A stretch of 64,000 nucleotides of DNA from Candidatus Mediterraneibacter merdipullorum (GTDB taxonomy: Bacteria > Bacillota > Clostridia > Lachnospirales > Lachnospiraceae): the NCBI GenBank assembly GCA_019117125.1, contig DXAL01000022.1:1-64000 (forward strand). Direction: 5' to 3'. The translations under genes were made by a program, and so were the position numbers. The stretch's first letter is position 1. Every line of letters starts with the position of its first letter. Below the pieces are notes generated by a model. It saw only the letters and a program-made list of their open reading frames with translations, did no database searches and was not told where the DNA came from. Shown piece after piece: positions 8,971 through 18,233 of the stretch.

Positions 8971-9040
8971 GATAAGTACCTCTCTTTCTGTGTCTTTCCG
9001 TCATAAAGCTGCATATGTGATGACCGGCACCAGAGTCCAT
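8858..9040 (-). other. Possible leader ORF (60 codons) overlapping the mgtE start
   Basis: ATG 9040 is preceded by AAAGGAGGTGAGGTT, closer to consensus than the mgtE site, and lies between the riboswitch terminator and mgtE. The frame (MDSGAGHHICSFMTERHRKR...) runs about 110 nt into mgtE out of frame. No family is recognised. The coding part within mgtE is a shadow, so only the start region is supported; it might affect mgtE translation. Confidence 0.35.
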
Positions 9041-9068
9041 AACCTCACCTCCTTTTACAGAAACAAAA

Positions 9069-9098
9069 GCTCCGTCACTGCCTGAACAATGACGGAGC
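9069..9098 (-). terminator. M-box expression-platform terminator
   Basis: On the minus strand GCTCCGTCA / TGACGGAGC, followed by TTTTGTTTC. It lies between the M-box aptamer and mgtE and is the probable Mg2+-dependent attenuator. Confidence 0.85.
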
Positions 9099-9139
9099 CA
9101 TAAAAATCATCAACCCATGAAAAGAAACATGACCGGATG

Positions 9140-9300
9140 CATCGTTCAAGCTTTAGCATCACAGGGCATATCAATTGCATTAGGCTGCACCTTCACGACA
9201 CAGCCTGCTGACCATCTCATCGTGTCTCCACGAACTCGCGGCAGCAATCTCCGGGAACTTATCGTATCCTGATCCCTGTGGTAACCTCACCTACCGAATG
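9140..9300 (-). promoter_or_regulatory. M-box (ykoK) Mg2+ riboswitch
   Basis: Read on the minus strand, the leader has the hallmark 5' GGTAGGTGAGG, an internal GCTGCCG, and the 3' conserved block TGATGCTAAAGCTTGAACGA, in the order seen in ykoK leaders. It is followed by a terminator and then mgtE, the classic M-box target. Mg2+ binding should favour termination. Confidence 0.93.
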
Positions 9301-9325
9301 ATGTATTCTGTTTTTGTACGTGTCA

Positions 9326-9354
9326 ATTTTAGAACAACATGGGCTGGGTGTCAA
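9326..9354 (-). promoter_or_regulatory. Promoter of the M-box/mgtE unit
   Basis: On the minus strand TTGACA (9349-9354), 17-bp spacer, TAAAAT (9326-9331). Predicted transcription starts just upstream of the aptamer. Confidence 0.75.
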
Positions 9355-9401
9355 GACCGCATGTGAAAATGGGGAATTTGAGTGAAATCCTCTGGAAAAT
9401 C

Positions 9402-9437
9402 TGTTATAATCAGAAGGACCCGGAGCGTCTCCGGGTC
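9402..9437 (+). promoter_or_regulatory. pepD promoter (extended -10) and 5'-terminal hairpin
   Basis: TGTTATAAT (9402-9410) is an extended -10 without a good -35. Directly at the expected start site lies GACCCGGAG-CGT-CTCCGGGTC (9417-9437), a perfect 9-bp stem with a 3-nt loop that would cap the mRNA 5' end. Confidence 0.6.
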
Positions 9438-9466
9438 AAAAAAGGATAAGAAAAGAGGATGACGAC

Positions 9467-10927
9467 ATGGAGTACAGGATTACCGGATACAAGCCGGAAA
9501 AGTTATTTCATTTTTTTGAAGAGGTATGCGCTGTGCCGAGAGGCTCAGGCAACGAGAAGGGAATCAGCGATTTTCTCGTAAAATTTGCAAAAGACAGGAA
9601 CCTGTGGGTATATCAGGATGACAGTTACAATGTCATCATCAAAAAAGCGGGGAGCAAAGGAGCGGAGGACAAGGCTCCGGTGATGCTCCAGGGACACATC
9701 GATATGGTGTGCGACAAGCGCGCAGGCGTGGAACACGACTTTGAGAAGGAAGGCATTGACCTGGTGCTCAGAGACGGCGTGCTCTCTGCGAACGGTACGA
9801 CGCTCGGCGCGGACAACGGCGTCGCCATTGCGCTTATGATGATGGTGCTGGATGATGAGGATATCATCCATCCGCCGGTCGAGTGCGTGTTCACGACGGA
9901 AGAGGAAGTGGGATTAAACGGAGCGCAGGCGCTGGACAAGAGCCAGATTACAGCGCGCACGATGATCAATATGGATTCGGAAGAAGAGGGTGTTGCGACA
10001 GTAAGCTGCGCCGGAGGATTAAGGGTTCAGCTCACGAGACAGGCAGAACGCATTCCGGCAGAGGGGACGCTTATGCAGATTAAGATGGAAGGACTGCTGG
10101 GCGGACATTCGGGCACGGATATCGACAAGGAGCGCCAGAACGCCAATATTCTGATGGCGCGGATGCTGGACAGGCTCCTGAGAGAGACGGACGGAAAGCT
10201 CGTCACCTATGCGGGCGGGACGAAGGACAATGCAATCACGCGGGAGTGCGGCGCTTCCCTGATATATGAGGAAAAAGCAGAGGCAGAGAAGGCGGAGAAG
10301 CTGGCCTGCGATATGGCGGAGATGTTTTCCGATGAGATTTCCTCTTTTGAGCCGGACTTTGCGTGCGAGATATCACTGGAGGATGGACAGTCGGCGGACG
10401 CGCTGAAAGCCGAAGACGCAGAGGCGCTTGTCCATGCGGTGCGGCTTGCGCCCAACGGCGTGCACAGACGCAATATCAAGATGGACGGATTCGTCGTGGT
10501 ATCCTCTAATATAGGGGTTGTCCGGACAGATGAGAAGGAGCTCGTGATCGTCATCTCGCCCCGTTCTTCTGTGGCGTCGCTCCAGGAAGATACGAAAGCC
10601 CGGCTTGCGCTGCTGGCAGAAACGTTCGGATTTGAGATTTCATTCAGCGGGGAATACCCGGGGTGGGATTATAAGGAAGATTCTCAGATACGGCAGGTGT
10701 TTGCGGAGAGTTACCGGGAGCTCTTCGGGACGGAGATGCGCTTTGAGGCGCTCCATGCAGGGCTGGAATGCGGACTTTTCTCCGATGCACTCCCGGGGCT
10801 GGACGCCATTGCCGTGGGACCGACGCTTTACAACGTGCATACACCGGATGAGAATGTGCCGCTGGATTCTTTTGAACGGTTTTACGAGCTGCTGAAGGAC
10901 GTGCTGGCAAGACTGGCAGGAAAGTGA
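9467..10927 (+). CDS. pepD: Aminoacyl-histidine dipeptidase PepD (M20 family)
   Basis: 486 residues, full length for PepD. A cytosolic dinuclear-zinc exopeptidase that splits Xaa-His and other dipeptides. Metal and catalytic residues are visible: His/Asp in LQGHIDMV, Asp in LGADNGVAIA, general base in TTEEEVGLNGA, Asp in NMDSEEEG, and a late His in GLECG/VGPTLYNVHTPDE. A lid/dimerisation domain lies between about 190 and 400. The start has AAAGAGGATGACGAC upstream. It overlaps or abuts the next gene, suggesting co-transcription. Confidence 0.95.
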   Translation: MEYRITGYKPEKLFHFFEEVCAVPRGSGNEKGISDFLVKFAKDRNLWVYQDDSYNVIIKKAGSKGAEDKAPVMLQGHIDMVCDKRAGVEHDFEKEGIDLVLRDGVLSANGTTLGADNGVAIALMMMVLDDEDIIHPPVECVFTTEEEVGLNGAQALDKSQITARTMINMDSEEEGVATVSCAGGLRVQLTRQAERIPAEGTLMQIKMEGLLGGHSGTDIDKERQNANILMARMLDRLLRETDGKLVTYAGGTKDNAITRECGASLIYEEKAEAEKAEKLACDMAEMFSDEISSFEPDFACEISLEDGQSADALKAEDAEALVHAVRLAPNGVHRRNIKMDGFVVVSSNIGVVRTDEKELVIVISPRSSVASLQEDTKARLALLAETFGFEISFSGEYPGWDYKEDSQIRQVFAESYRELFGTEMRFEALHAGLECGLFSDALPGLDAIAVGPTLYNVHTPDENVPLDSFERFYELLKDVLARLAGK

Positions 10928-10932
10928 ACGGA

Positions 10933-11934
10933 ATGAATGGATTTTACGCGGAGCTGAAAAAAGCAGTTAAAACTTCAGAATGTACCCTCTATGCAGAGAC
11001 CTGTCTGGAGGGGGAAAGAGCAGGACAAAAGCGCCTGCTTTTTTCCCTGGAAGACCGGGAAACAGATGCGAGAGTGTTCTGTGAGCGCATCGGGCGGACG
11101 CCGAAGCTCATTATCTGCGGAGCCGGGCATGTGTCCATGCCGGTCATCCGGATGGGCAGGATGCTGGGTTTCCGTGTGACGGTGATAGACGACCGGCCGA
11201 AATTCGCGGATGACGCCAGGAGGAGCGGAGCGGACCGCGTTCTGTGCGAGCCCTTCGCGGATGCGCTCTCCCGGATAGAAGGAGACAGGGATTCCTGGTT
11301 CGTTATTGTGACAAGAGGACACAGATTTGACACGCTGTGCCTGGATGCCATTCTGAAAAAGCCGTCCGCATATGTGGGCATGATGGGGAGCCGGCGGAGG
11401 GTGGCGCTTGTAAAAGAGCAGCTCGCCGGACAGGGGGTGAGCCGCGGGAAGCTGGAGCAGGTGCATACCCCCATTGGTCTGCAGATAGGTGCGCAGACGC
11501 CGGAAGAGATTGCGGTGTCCATTCTGGCGGAAATCATTCAGGCAAAGAACAGCAGGAACGGACAGGAGGAAGATGCGGGGGCGGATGTGTGCACGGGCAT
11601 GTATCCGGAAGAAATACTTGCCTGCATCTTCGGTCAGGGGACCGGAGGGACGGAAAAGGCAGGGCAGAAGAAAGTGCTCGCCACCATCATTTCCAGGAAA
11701 GGCTCTGCGCCCCGGGGCGTCGGGACGAAGATGCTGGTTTTTGAGGACGGGAGCACCGTGGATACCATAGGAGGAGGCTGTATCGAGAGCGAAATCATAC
11801 AGAAGGCGCTCCTCATGATGCGCACCGGCGATTCGGATTTTCAGATATGCACCGTGAATCTGACGGCGGATGCGGCAGAAGAGGAAGGCATGGTCTGCGG
11901 CGGTGTCGTGGAAGTAATGCTGGAACGGATATAA
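10933..11934 (+). CDS. XdhC/CoxI-family molybdenum hydroxylase maturation protein with reversed domain order
   Basis: 333 residues from ATG 10933 (a GTG at 10924 overlapping the pepD stop is the alternative). The Rossmann XdhC_C-type domain comes first (KLIICGAGHVSMPVIRM near residue 58, TRGHRFDTLCLDAIL, YVGMMGSRRR). The CoxI/XdhC N-type domain comes last (TIISRKGSAPRGVGTKM near 250, IGGGCIESEI, GMVCGGVVEVMLE). Classical XdhC has the opposite order. XdhC binds Mo cofactor and helps insert a sulfido (or here possibly selenido) ligand. The obvious client, xdhD, is 40 kb away, and the neighbour pepD is unrelated. Confidence 0.85.
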   Translation: MNGFYAELKKAVKTSECTLYAETCLEGERAGQKRLLFSLEDRETDARVFCERIGRTPKLIICGAGHVSMPVIRMGRMLGFRVTVIDDRPKFADDARRSGADRVLCEPFADALSRIEGDRDSWFVIVTRGHRFDTLCLDAILKKPSAYVGMMGSRRRVALVKEQLAGQGVSRGKLEQVHTPIGLQIGAQTPEEIAVSILAEIIQAKNSRNGQEEDAGADVCTGMYPEEILACIFGQGTGGTEKAGQKKVLATIISRKGSAPRGVGTKMLVFEDGSTVDTIGGGCIESEIIQKALLMMRTGDSDFQICTVNLTADAAEEEGMVCGGVVEVMLERI

Positions 11935-11958
11935 CCGGTTGCAGACCGAAACGGATAT

Positions 11959-12005
11959 GACCGGGAGTGCGCCGGGAAGGGAGGGGCATATCCCGGTCTC
12001 TTCCT
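11959..12005 (+). terminator. Weak hairpin after xdhC-like gene
   Basis: GACCGGGA / TCCCGGTC (8 bp) with a long GC-rich loop, followed by TCTTCCT. A possible but poor intrinsic terminator. Confidence 0.3.
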
Positions 12006-12063
12006 AAATATATATAGAAGGAACAGTCTGCCGCAGTGGAGCAGGGACAGAGGTGTGGAAAAT

Positions 12064-12816
12064 ATGGAACAGAACAGAAGGAGAGGACAATTCTATATGG
12101 AGCTCGGACTTGCCGTCCTTCTCGTCCTCACACTGGGACTTGCCGGAGCGAAAGGTCTGTTTGACCGCCCTGCCGGGAAGGAGACGGGACAGACCGCGTC
12201 TGAGAAAGAGGCGCAGGAAGATGCTCCGGAGGCAGACAATGGTTCCGGGAGCGAAGCGGTCCGGGAGGCATCTGCGGACGGGCAGTATCCCATCATGGGA
12301 AGCAGTGACGTGACCGTGCAGGAGATGGTGGACTATTTCCTGACATCCGGAAGGGAGTATCCGGCGGAAGAGCTTGGAGAGGGCGGCGCGGATTCCATCG
12401 AGACGTTCTGCCAGATGTATTATGACGAGGCGCAGGTGGAAGGCGTGCGCCCGGAAGTCGCCTTTGCACAGACGATGAAGGAGACCGGATTCCTCCAGTA
12501 TGGCGGGGACGCATCCATCGGGCAGTTCAACTTCGCGGGAATCGGGACGACGGGGAACGGCGTGCCCGGAAATTCCTATCCGGATGTGCAGACCGGGATA
12601 CGTGCCCAGATTCAGCATCTCAAGGCGTATGCCACGGAAGACGCCCTTGTGCGGGAATGTGTGGACGACCGCTATGAGTATGTAAAGAAAGGCTCTGCGC
12701 CTTATGTGGAATGGCTCGGTCAGCAGGAGAATCCCGAGGGGCTCGGGTGGGCGACGGGCGATGATTACGGATACGATATCGTGGGGATGATCGAGGATAT
12801 GACAGACGAGAGATGA
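12064..12816 (+). CDS. Membrane-anchored glucosaminidase-domain protein
   Basis: 250 residues from ATG 12064, 10 nt after GAGG (GTG 12055 is the alternative). A short basic N-terminus leads into one hydrophobic segment (LGLAVLLVLTLGLAGA, about 12-30) with an acidic linker after it. The C-terminal domain (about 95-240) has FAQTMKETGFLQYGG and FNFAGIGTTGNGVPG, as in peptidoglycan-hydrolysing endo-beta-N-acetylglucosaminidases; the Glu in KETGF is the likely catalytic acid. It probably acts on cell wall outside the membrane. It is a single gene before the valS leader. Confidence 0.82.
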   Translation: MEQNRRRGQFYMELGLAVLLVLTLGLAGAKGLFDRPAGKETGQTASEKEAQEDAPEADNGSGSEAVREASADGQYPIMGSSDVTVQEMVDYFLTSGREYPAEELGEGGADSIETFCQMYYDEAQVEGVRPEVAFAQTMKETGFLQYGGDASIGQFNFAGIGTTGNGVPGNSYPDVQTGIRAQIQHLKAYATEDALVRECVDDRYEYVKKGSAPYVEWLGQQENPEGLGWATGDDYGYDIVGMIEDMTDER

Positions 12817-12851
12817 ATTTCTAAATGCTTTCTTAAGTTTGCCTAATCTTC

Positions 12852-12880
12852 TTGACAAATCCGTCCTTTACGACTATAGT
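12852..12880 (+). promoter_or_regulatory. valS promoter
   Basis: TTGACA (12852-12857), 17-bp spacer, TATAGT (12875-12880); near consensus, immediately upstream of the T-box leader. Confidence 0.85.
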
Positions 12881-12886
12881 ATTTGA

Positions 12887-13268
12887 TAGTTCATTTTTAG
12901 TTAATATTATTGTAACAAAGGTGACGAGGAAGAGGAGTACACTGTTTCTCCCGACAGAGAGGACTGCCCGTATTTCCCGCCGTGACGCCGCACGGACGCC
13001 GTGCGGATGAAGGACGGGAGGCGGCTGGAAGGCGGTCCGGGGGACGGGCAGTGGAAGGTAGCTTTTGAACCGGATGGCTGAATGGCAGGTCCGCCGCAAT
13101 GATCAGGCAGACGCTGCAGGTAAGCTGTCCCGGAGTGGTCCACGTTACAGGACTGAAGAGATGTATTTCATGTCCCGGCGTCTGTCTGCCGGAGAGGGAA
13201 TATGTGAAATAAGGTGGTACCGCGGAATCCTCGCCCTTTACGTGATGTAAAGGGCGTTCGTTTTTTTA
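12887..13268 (+). promoter_or_regulatory. T-box leader controlling valS
   Basis: About 380 nt of non-coding leader fills the glucosaminidase-valS gap. It contains AGAGAGG (stem I GA motif), long complementary arms such as ACTGCCCGT / ACGGGCAGT, and the T-box sequence AAGGTGGTACCGCGG (13211-13225) followed by a terminator. Uncharged tRNA-Val should pair with the T-box TGGT and stabilise the antiterminator. I could not assign the specifier codon with confidence. Confidence 0.93.
13232..13268 (+). terminator. T-box terminator
   Basis: Perfect 10-bp stem CGCCCTTTAC / GTAAAGGGCG with GTGAT loop, then TTCGTTTTTTTA. It competes with the T-box antiterminator. Confidence 0.92.
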
Positions 13269-13365
13269 CTGTGAAAAAACAGTGAACAGGCAAAAGGGAA
13301 AGAGGCGGACGATAAAGTAAAGTGCAGAAAAGGCAGAGCACAGAGGGAGATAAAAGGAGAATACG

Positions 13366-16014
13366 ATGAGCAGAGAACTGGCAAAGACATACGACCCGAA
13401 GGCAATCGAGGAAAAGCTGTATGAGAAGTGGTGTGAAAACAAGTATTTCCACGCGGAAGTGGACCGGAGCAGGAAGCCGTTTACAACGGTGATGCCGCCT
13501 CCGAACATCACGGGCAAGCTGCACATGGGTCATGCCCTGGACAATACGCTCCAGGATATCCTCATCCGCTATAAGAGGATGGAAGGATATAATGCGCTGT
13601 GGGTTCCGGGGACGGACCACGCCGCGATTTCCACGGAAGTGAAGGTGACGAACCAGCTCAAGGAAGAGGGAATCGACAAGAAGGAACTGGGACGCGAGGG
13701 CTTCTTAAAGCGCACCTGGCAGTGGAAGGAAGAGTATGCAGGCACCATTGAGAACCAGCTCAAGAAGCTGGGGATTTCCTGCGACTGGGACAGAGAGCGT
13801 TTCACCATGGACGAGGGATGCTCCAGGGCAGTCGAGGAAGTCTTTATCAGCCTGTACAAAAAAGGATATATCTACAAAGGCTCCAGAATCATCAACTGGT
13901 GCCCGAAGTGTAAGACTTCCCTGTCTGATGCAGAGGTGGAGCATGAGGAACAGGAGGGACATTTCTGGCACATCAAATACCCCATCGTGGGCACGGACCG
14001 TTTCCTGGAGATTGCGACCACCCGTCCGGAGACCATGCTGGGAGATACCGCCATCGCAGTGCACCCGGATGACGAGCGGTATCAGGACATCATCGGAAAG
14101 AATGTGCTCCTTCCTCTTGTCGGACGGGAAATCCCCATTGTGGCGGACTACTATGTAGATAAAGAGTTCGGGACAGGAGCGGTGAAGATTACGCCGGCAC
14201 ATGACCCCAATGACTTTGAAGTGGGCAAACGCCACAACCTGCCGGAAATCAACATCATGAACGATGACGCCACCATCAATGAGAACGGCGGCAGATATGC
14301 GGGCATGGACCGGTATGAGGCGAGAAAAGCCATTGTGGAGGAACTGGATAAGCAGGGCTATCTTGTCAAAGTCGTTCCACACACTCATGCGGTCGGAACC
14401 CACGACCGGTGCGGCACGACGGTGGAGCCCCTCATCAAGCAGCAGTGGTTCGTGCGGATGGATGAGCTGGCAAAGCCTGCCATCCGTGCGCTGAAGACAG
14501 GGGAGCTTAAGTTTGTCCCGGACCGGTTTGACAAGATTTACCTGCACTGGCTGGAGAATATCAAGGACTGGTGCATCTCCCGCCAGATCTGGTGGGGACA
14601 CCGCATCCCTGCATATTACTGCGACGAGTGCGGGGAGTTCGTCGTGGACCGGCACGCGCCTGAGAAGTGTCCTCACTGCGGATGCACCCATTTCACGCAG
14701 GATGAGGACACGCTGGACACCTGGTTCTCCTCTGCCCTGTGGCCCTTCTCTACGCTGGGCTGGCCCGAGAAGACGGAGGACCTGGATTATTTCTATCCGA
14801 CGGACGTGCTTGTGACCGGATATGACATCATCTTCTTCTGGGTCATCCGCATGGTATTTTCCGGCTATGCCCATACCGGGAGATCACCCTTCCACACCGT
14901 GCTCATACACGGGCTCGTGCGGGATTCCCTCGGGCGCAAGATGAGCAAATCCCTGGGGAACGGCATCGACCCGCTGGAGATTATCGACAAGTACGGCGCG
15001 GATGCCCTGAGGCTGACCCTTGTGACCGGAAACGCGCCGGGCAACGACATGCGCTTCTACAATGAACGGGTCGAGGCGAGCCGGAATTTTGCAAATAAGG
15101 TATGGAACGCATCCCGCTTCATCCTGATGAATATGAAAGAAGAGGCGGTCATCGAAAAGCCGGACGATGCTCTTCTGACGCCGGCGGACCGCTGGATTCT
15201 CTCCGCGGTGAACACGCTGGCAAAAGACGTGACCGAGAACATGGACAAATATGAACTTGGCATCGCGGTGCAGAAGGTCTACGACTTTATCTGGGACGAA
15301 TTCTGCGACTGGTATGTGGAGCTGGCGAAGCACCGCATCTACCGCGCGGAGGAAGACCCGGCGGCTGCCAGCTGCGTGCTCTGGGTGTTAAAGACAGTGC
15401 TCGGACAGGCACTGAAGCTGCTTCATCCGTTCATGCCGTTTATCACGGAAGAAATCTACAGCGCCCTCGTACCGGAGGAAGAGTCGCTGATGATGTCAGA
15501 GTGGCCGCGGTATAAGGAGGCATGGAACTTCCCGGCGGATGAGAACGTGATGGAGCATGTGAAAGCCATTATAAAAGGCATCCGCAACATCCGCTCGGAG
15601 ATGGATGTGCCGAACAGCAGGAAGACAAAAGTCTGCATCGTCTCCGACCAGGAAGCGCTCACCGCCGGCATCCGCGCAGTCAGCGAGTCTGCAAAGCCGC
15701 TGATGATGGCCGGTGAAATCCTGCTCCAGGCAGATCAGACGGGCATCGCGGACAGCGCGGTATCTGTGGTCGTGCCGGATGCGGTGGTCTACCTGCCGCT
15801 GGAAGACCTTGTGGACTTTGAGCAGGAGCGGGAGCGGCTCTTAAAGGAAGAGGACAGACTGAACAAAGAAATCAGGCGGGCGCAGGGGATGCTCTCGAAT
15901 GAGAAGTTCGTGTGCAAGGCGCCGGCAGACAAAGTGCAGGCGGAGCGTGACAAACTTGAGAAGTACACGCAGATGCTCGCACAGGTGAAAGAGAGAATGG
16001 AAGGTCTCGGATGA
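13366..16014 (+). CDS. valS: Valyl-tRNA synthetase
   Basis: 882 residues, typical length. Charges tRNA-Val with valine and edits threonine. Class I signatures are present: the HIGH-type motif in [15 protein letters not shown] (about residue 50) and KMSKS in [15 protein letters not shown] (about 525). Other parts are the CP1 editing domain ([17 protein letters not shown]), a zinc ribbon CDECG...CPHCGC (about 420-440), an anticodon-binding domain with [13 protein letters not shown], and a C-terminal coiled-coil arm. AAGGAG precedes the ATG. Overlaps the next gene by 4 nt (ATGA). Confidence 0.98.
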   Translation: MSRELAKTYDPKAIEEKLYEKWCENKYFHAEVDRSRKPFTTVMPPPNITGKLHMGHALDNTLQDILIRYKRMEGYNALWVPGTDHAAISTEVKVTNQLKEEGIDKKELGREGFLKRTWQWKEEYAGTIENQLKKLGISCDWDRERFTMDEGCSRAVEEVFISLYKKGYIYKGSRIINWCPKCKTSLSDAEVEHEEQEGHFWHIKYPIVGTDRFLEIATTRPETMLGDTAIAVHPDDERYQDIIGKNVLLPLVGREIPIVADYYVDKEFGTGAVKITPAHDPNDFEVGKRHNLPEINIMNDDATINENGGRYAGMDRYEARKAIVEELDKQGYLVKVVPHTHAVGTHDRCGTTVEPLIKQQWFVRMDELAKPAIRALKTGELKFVPDRFDKIYLHWLENIKDWCISRQIWWGHRIPAYYCDECGEFVVDRHAPEKCPHCGCTHFTQDEDTLDTWFSSALWPFSTLGWPEKTEDLDYFYPTDVLVTGYDIIFFWVIRMVFSGYAHTGRSPFHTVLIHGLVRDSLGRKMSKSLGNGIDPLEIIDKYGADALRLTLVTGNAPGNDMRFYNERVEASRNFANKVWNASRFILMNMKEEAVIEKPDDALLTPADRWILSAVNTLAKDVTENMDKYELGIAVQKVYDFIWDEFCDWYVELAKHRIYRAEEDPAAASCVLWVLKTVLGQALKLLHPFMPFITEEIYSALVPEEESLMMSEWPRYKEAWNFPADENVMEHVKAIIKGIRNIRSEMDVPNSRKTKVCIVSDQEALTAGIRAVSESAKPLMMAGEILLQADQTGIADSAVSVVVPDAVVYLPLEDLVDFEQERERLLKEEDRLNKEIRRAQGMLSNEKFVCKAPADKVQAERDKLEKYTQMLAQVKERMEGLG

Positions 16015-18233
16015 AACAGATTCGTATAAAGAAACCGGATATCAGAGGATTTTTCACAAAAGTCAGAAATCTGAAAAAAGAAGACATCAAACGGCATTTT
16101 AAAGAGAAAAAGGCGCGCAGGCAGCGCATCCTGGAAGAGCGGCGCAACAGCCCTTTCGCCCGGAAGATGCAGCCGGTCTACAAATGGATGAACCGGCTGT
16201 CGCTGCCGCTCCATTTTCTCCTGGCATGCGTCATCAATTTCCTGATTGAGGTCATCTCGCGCCTGTCTGTTTTTGAGGCGTGGGACTATCTGACCGGGAC
16301 GCCGCTGGTGTTTCTGTATAATGCGTTTATGATTTTTGCCACGTTTTCCATCGTATACCTGGTGAGGAGGCGGGTGTTCGTCCGCATCCTGATCAGTGTA
16401 TTCTGGCTGTTCCTGGGGACGTGCAACGGATATCTTCTCACGAAGAGAGTCACGCCGTTTAACGCCCAGGACCTCAAGGTGCTCTCGGACGCACTGGAGC
16501 TGACCGGGAATTATTTTAATGCCTTTGAGCTCATCATGATTATCATCGGCGTGGTGGCGGTGGTCTTCTGGATTGTCTCTATGTGGCGCAGGGGCGGTCA
16601 GTTTACCGGAAAGATGCACCGGGTCATCGCCCTGGGCGGCGTGGCGGTTTCTTTTCTCGCCTGCCTGTGGCTGACTGATGAAGCCATCGACAAGCGGGTG
16701 ATATCCAATTATTTCGGGAACATCGCGTTCGCATACGAGGACTACGGATTCCCCTACTGCTTTTCCGCCAGCCTGTTTAATACCGGCATCAATGAGCCGG
16801 CGGGATACGGTGAGGAGACGATGAACGATATCAGCGGGGACGGAGCCCTCACAGAGAGCTCCACCGGACTTTCGGAAGATGAGATGCCCAATATCATCTT
16901 CGTCCAGCTGGAATCTTTCTTTGACCCGACGGAAGTAGAGTGGCTGAGGTTTTCGGAGGACCCCATCCCGAACCTGAGGAAGCTGTTCAAAGAGTATTCC
17001 ACCGGTTATTTCAAGGTGCCTTCCGTGGGCGCCGGAACGGCGAATACAGAGTATGAGGTGCTCACGGGGATGAGCATGCGGTTCTTCGGCCCCGGGGAGT
17101 ACCCGTACAAAACCTATGCCAAGTTCCATCCGCTGGAGAGCGCGGCTTCCGCGCTGAAGCAGCTCGGGTACGGGGCGGAGGCGCTCCACAACAACGGCGG
17201 CAACTTCTACAGCCGCGCCCAGGTGTTCAACAATATGGGATTCGACCATTATACGAGCAAAGAGTTTATGAACATCCTCCAGACGACGCCCAAAGGCTGG
17301 GCGACAGATGATATCCTCGTGCCGAACATCATGGAGTCCATGGACACCACGGAAGGGCAGGATTTCGTCTTTACCGTCAGTGTGGAGGGACACGGAGAAT
17401 ATCCCACGGAGAAGGTGCTGGACAATCCGGAGATTATCGTCAGCGGTGTTGAGGATGAGGGAGAGCGCAATGCATGGGAGTACTATGTGAATCTGGTCCA
17501 TGAGATGGACAAGTTCGCAGGGGAACTCATCGAGGCGGTGGAATCCAGGAATGAACCGACTGTGCTCGTCTTCTACGGCGACCATCTCCCGACCATGGAC
17601 CTGGAAGCAAAGGATTTGAAGAGCCGTTATCTCTACAATACGAACTATGTGATATGGGACAATATCGGGCTGGAGAAAAAGGACGGCAATATCGCTGCAT
17701 ACCAGATTATGGCGGAAGTCTTTGACCGCCTGGACATCCATTCCGGCACGGTATTCAACTACCATCAGCAGCGAAGGGAGACGAAGGATTATCTTGCGGA
17801 CCTGGAACTGCTCCAGTACGATATGATGTATGGCGACCAGTATGTCTATGAGACGCACGGCGCCCCGCTCATAGAACCCCACATGGTGATGGGCGTGAAA
17901 GATGCGGAGATATCCCAGTTTGTCGTGCAGGCGGACGGGACCACGTATACGGTATACGGAGAAAATTTCACCAAGCAGAGCAAGGTCTATATCAACGGCG
18001 AGAAGCAGGCGACCACGTTCCTGAACAATACGCGGCTGGACCTGAAGGAGTCGGAGATATCGGATGGCGATACGGTCATGGTGGCGCAGGTGGGCTCCAG
18101 CAATACCATTTTCCGGGAGTCGAAAACCTATGAGTACAGCGACGGCGCCCTTACGGAAATCCCGCGGGAGCCGGACGCGCCTGAGAACGGGCGGCAGGCG
18201 TTTGCAGCCCAGGAAGAAGAGCAGGGAGAATGA
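16011..18233 (+). CDS. LtaS-like sulfatase-fold membrane phosphotransferase
   Basis: 740 residues. A very basic N-terminal tail ([13 protein letters not shown]) is followed by about five transmembrane helices (roughly residues 60-230), then an extracellular alkaline-phosphatase/sulfatase domain. Metal/catalytic residues visible: [12 protein letters not shown], the nucleophile region [25 protein letters not shown] and [10 protein letters not shown]. This matches lipoteichoic acid synthase or related glycerol-phosphate transferases. An additional C-terminal beta domain (about 630-720, [19 protein letters not shown]) resembles an IPT/TIG-like fold and is not part of basic LtaS. Translationally coupled to valS and folC by 4-nt overlaps. 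The exact polymer made is unknown. Confidence 0.88.
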   Translation: MKQIRIKKPDIRGFFTKVRNLKKEDIKRHFKEKKARRQRILEERRNSPFARKMQPVYKWMNRLSLPLHFLLACVINFLIEVISRLSVFEAWDYLTGTPLVFLYNAFMIFATFSIVYLVRRRVFVRILISVFWLFLGTCNGYLLTKRVTPFNAQDLKVLSDALELTGNYFNAFELIMIIIGVVAVVFWIVSMWRRGGQFTGKMHRVIALGGVAVSFLACLWLTDEAIDKRVISNYFGNIAFAYEDYGFPYCFSASLFNTGINEPAGYGEETMNDISGDGALTESSTGLSEDEMPNIIFVQLESFFDPTEVEWLRFSEDPIPNLRKLFKEYSTGYFKVPSVGAGTANTEYEVLTGMSMRFFGPGEYPYKTYAKFHPLESAASALKQLGYGAEALHNNGGNFYSRAQVFNNMGFDHYTSKEFMNILQTTPKGWATDDILVPNIMESMDTTEGQDFVFTVSVEGHGEYPTEKVLDNPEIIVSGVEDEGERNAWEYYVNLVHEMDKFAGELIEAVESRNEPTVLVFYGDHLPTMDLEAKDLKSRYLYNTNYVIWDNIGLEKKDGNIAAYQIMAEVFDRLDIHSGTVFNYHQQRRETKDYLADLELLQYDMMYGDQYVYETHGAPLIEPHMVMGVKDAEISQFVVQADGTTYTVYGENFTKQSKVYINGEKQATTFLNNTRLDLKESEISDGDTVMVAQVGSSNTIFRESKTYEYSDGALTEIPREPDAPENGRQAFAAQEEEQGE

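Noticed and set aside
9417-9437. pepD leader hairpin as a terminator
   Set aside because: No T-run on either strand; it lies at the predicted transcript start.
15789-17882. 697-residue antisense ORF across valS/LtaS-like genes
   Set aside because: Spans two convincing sense genes and lacks recognisable domains.
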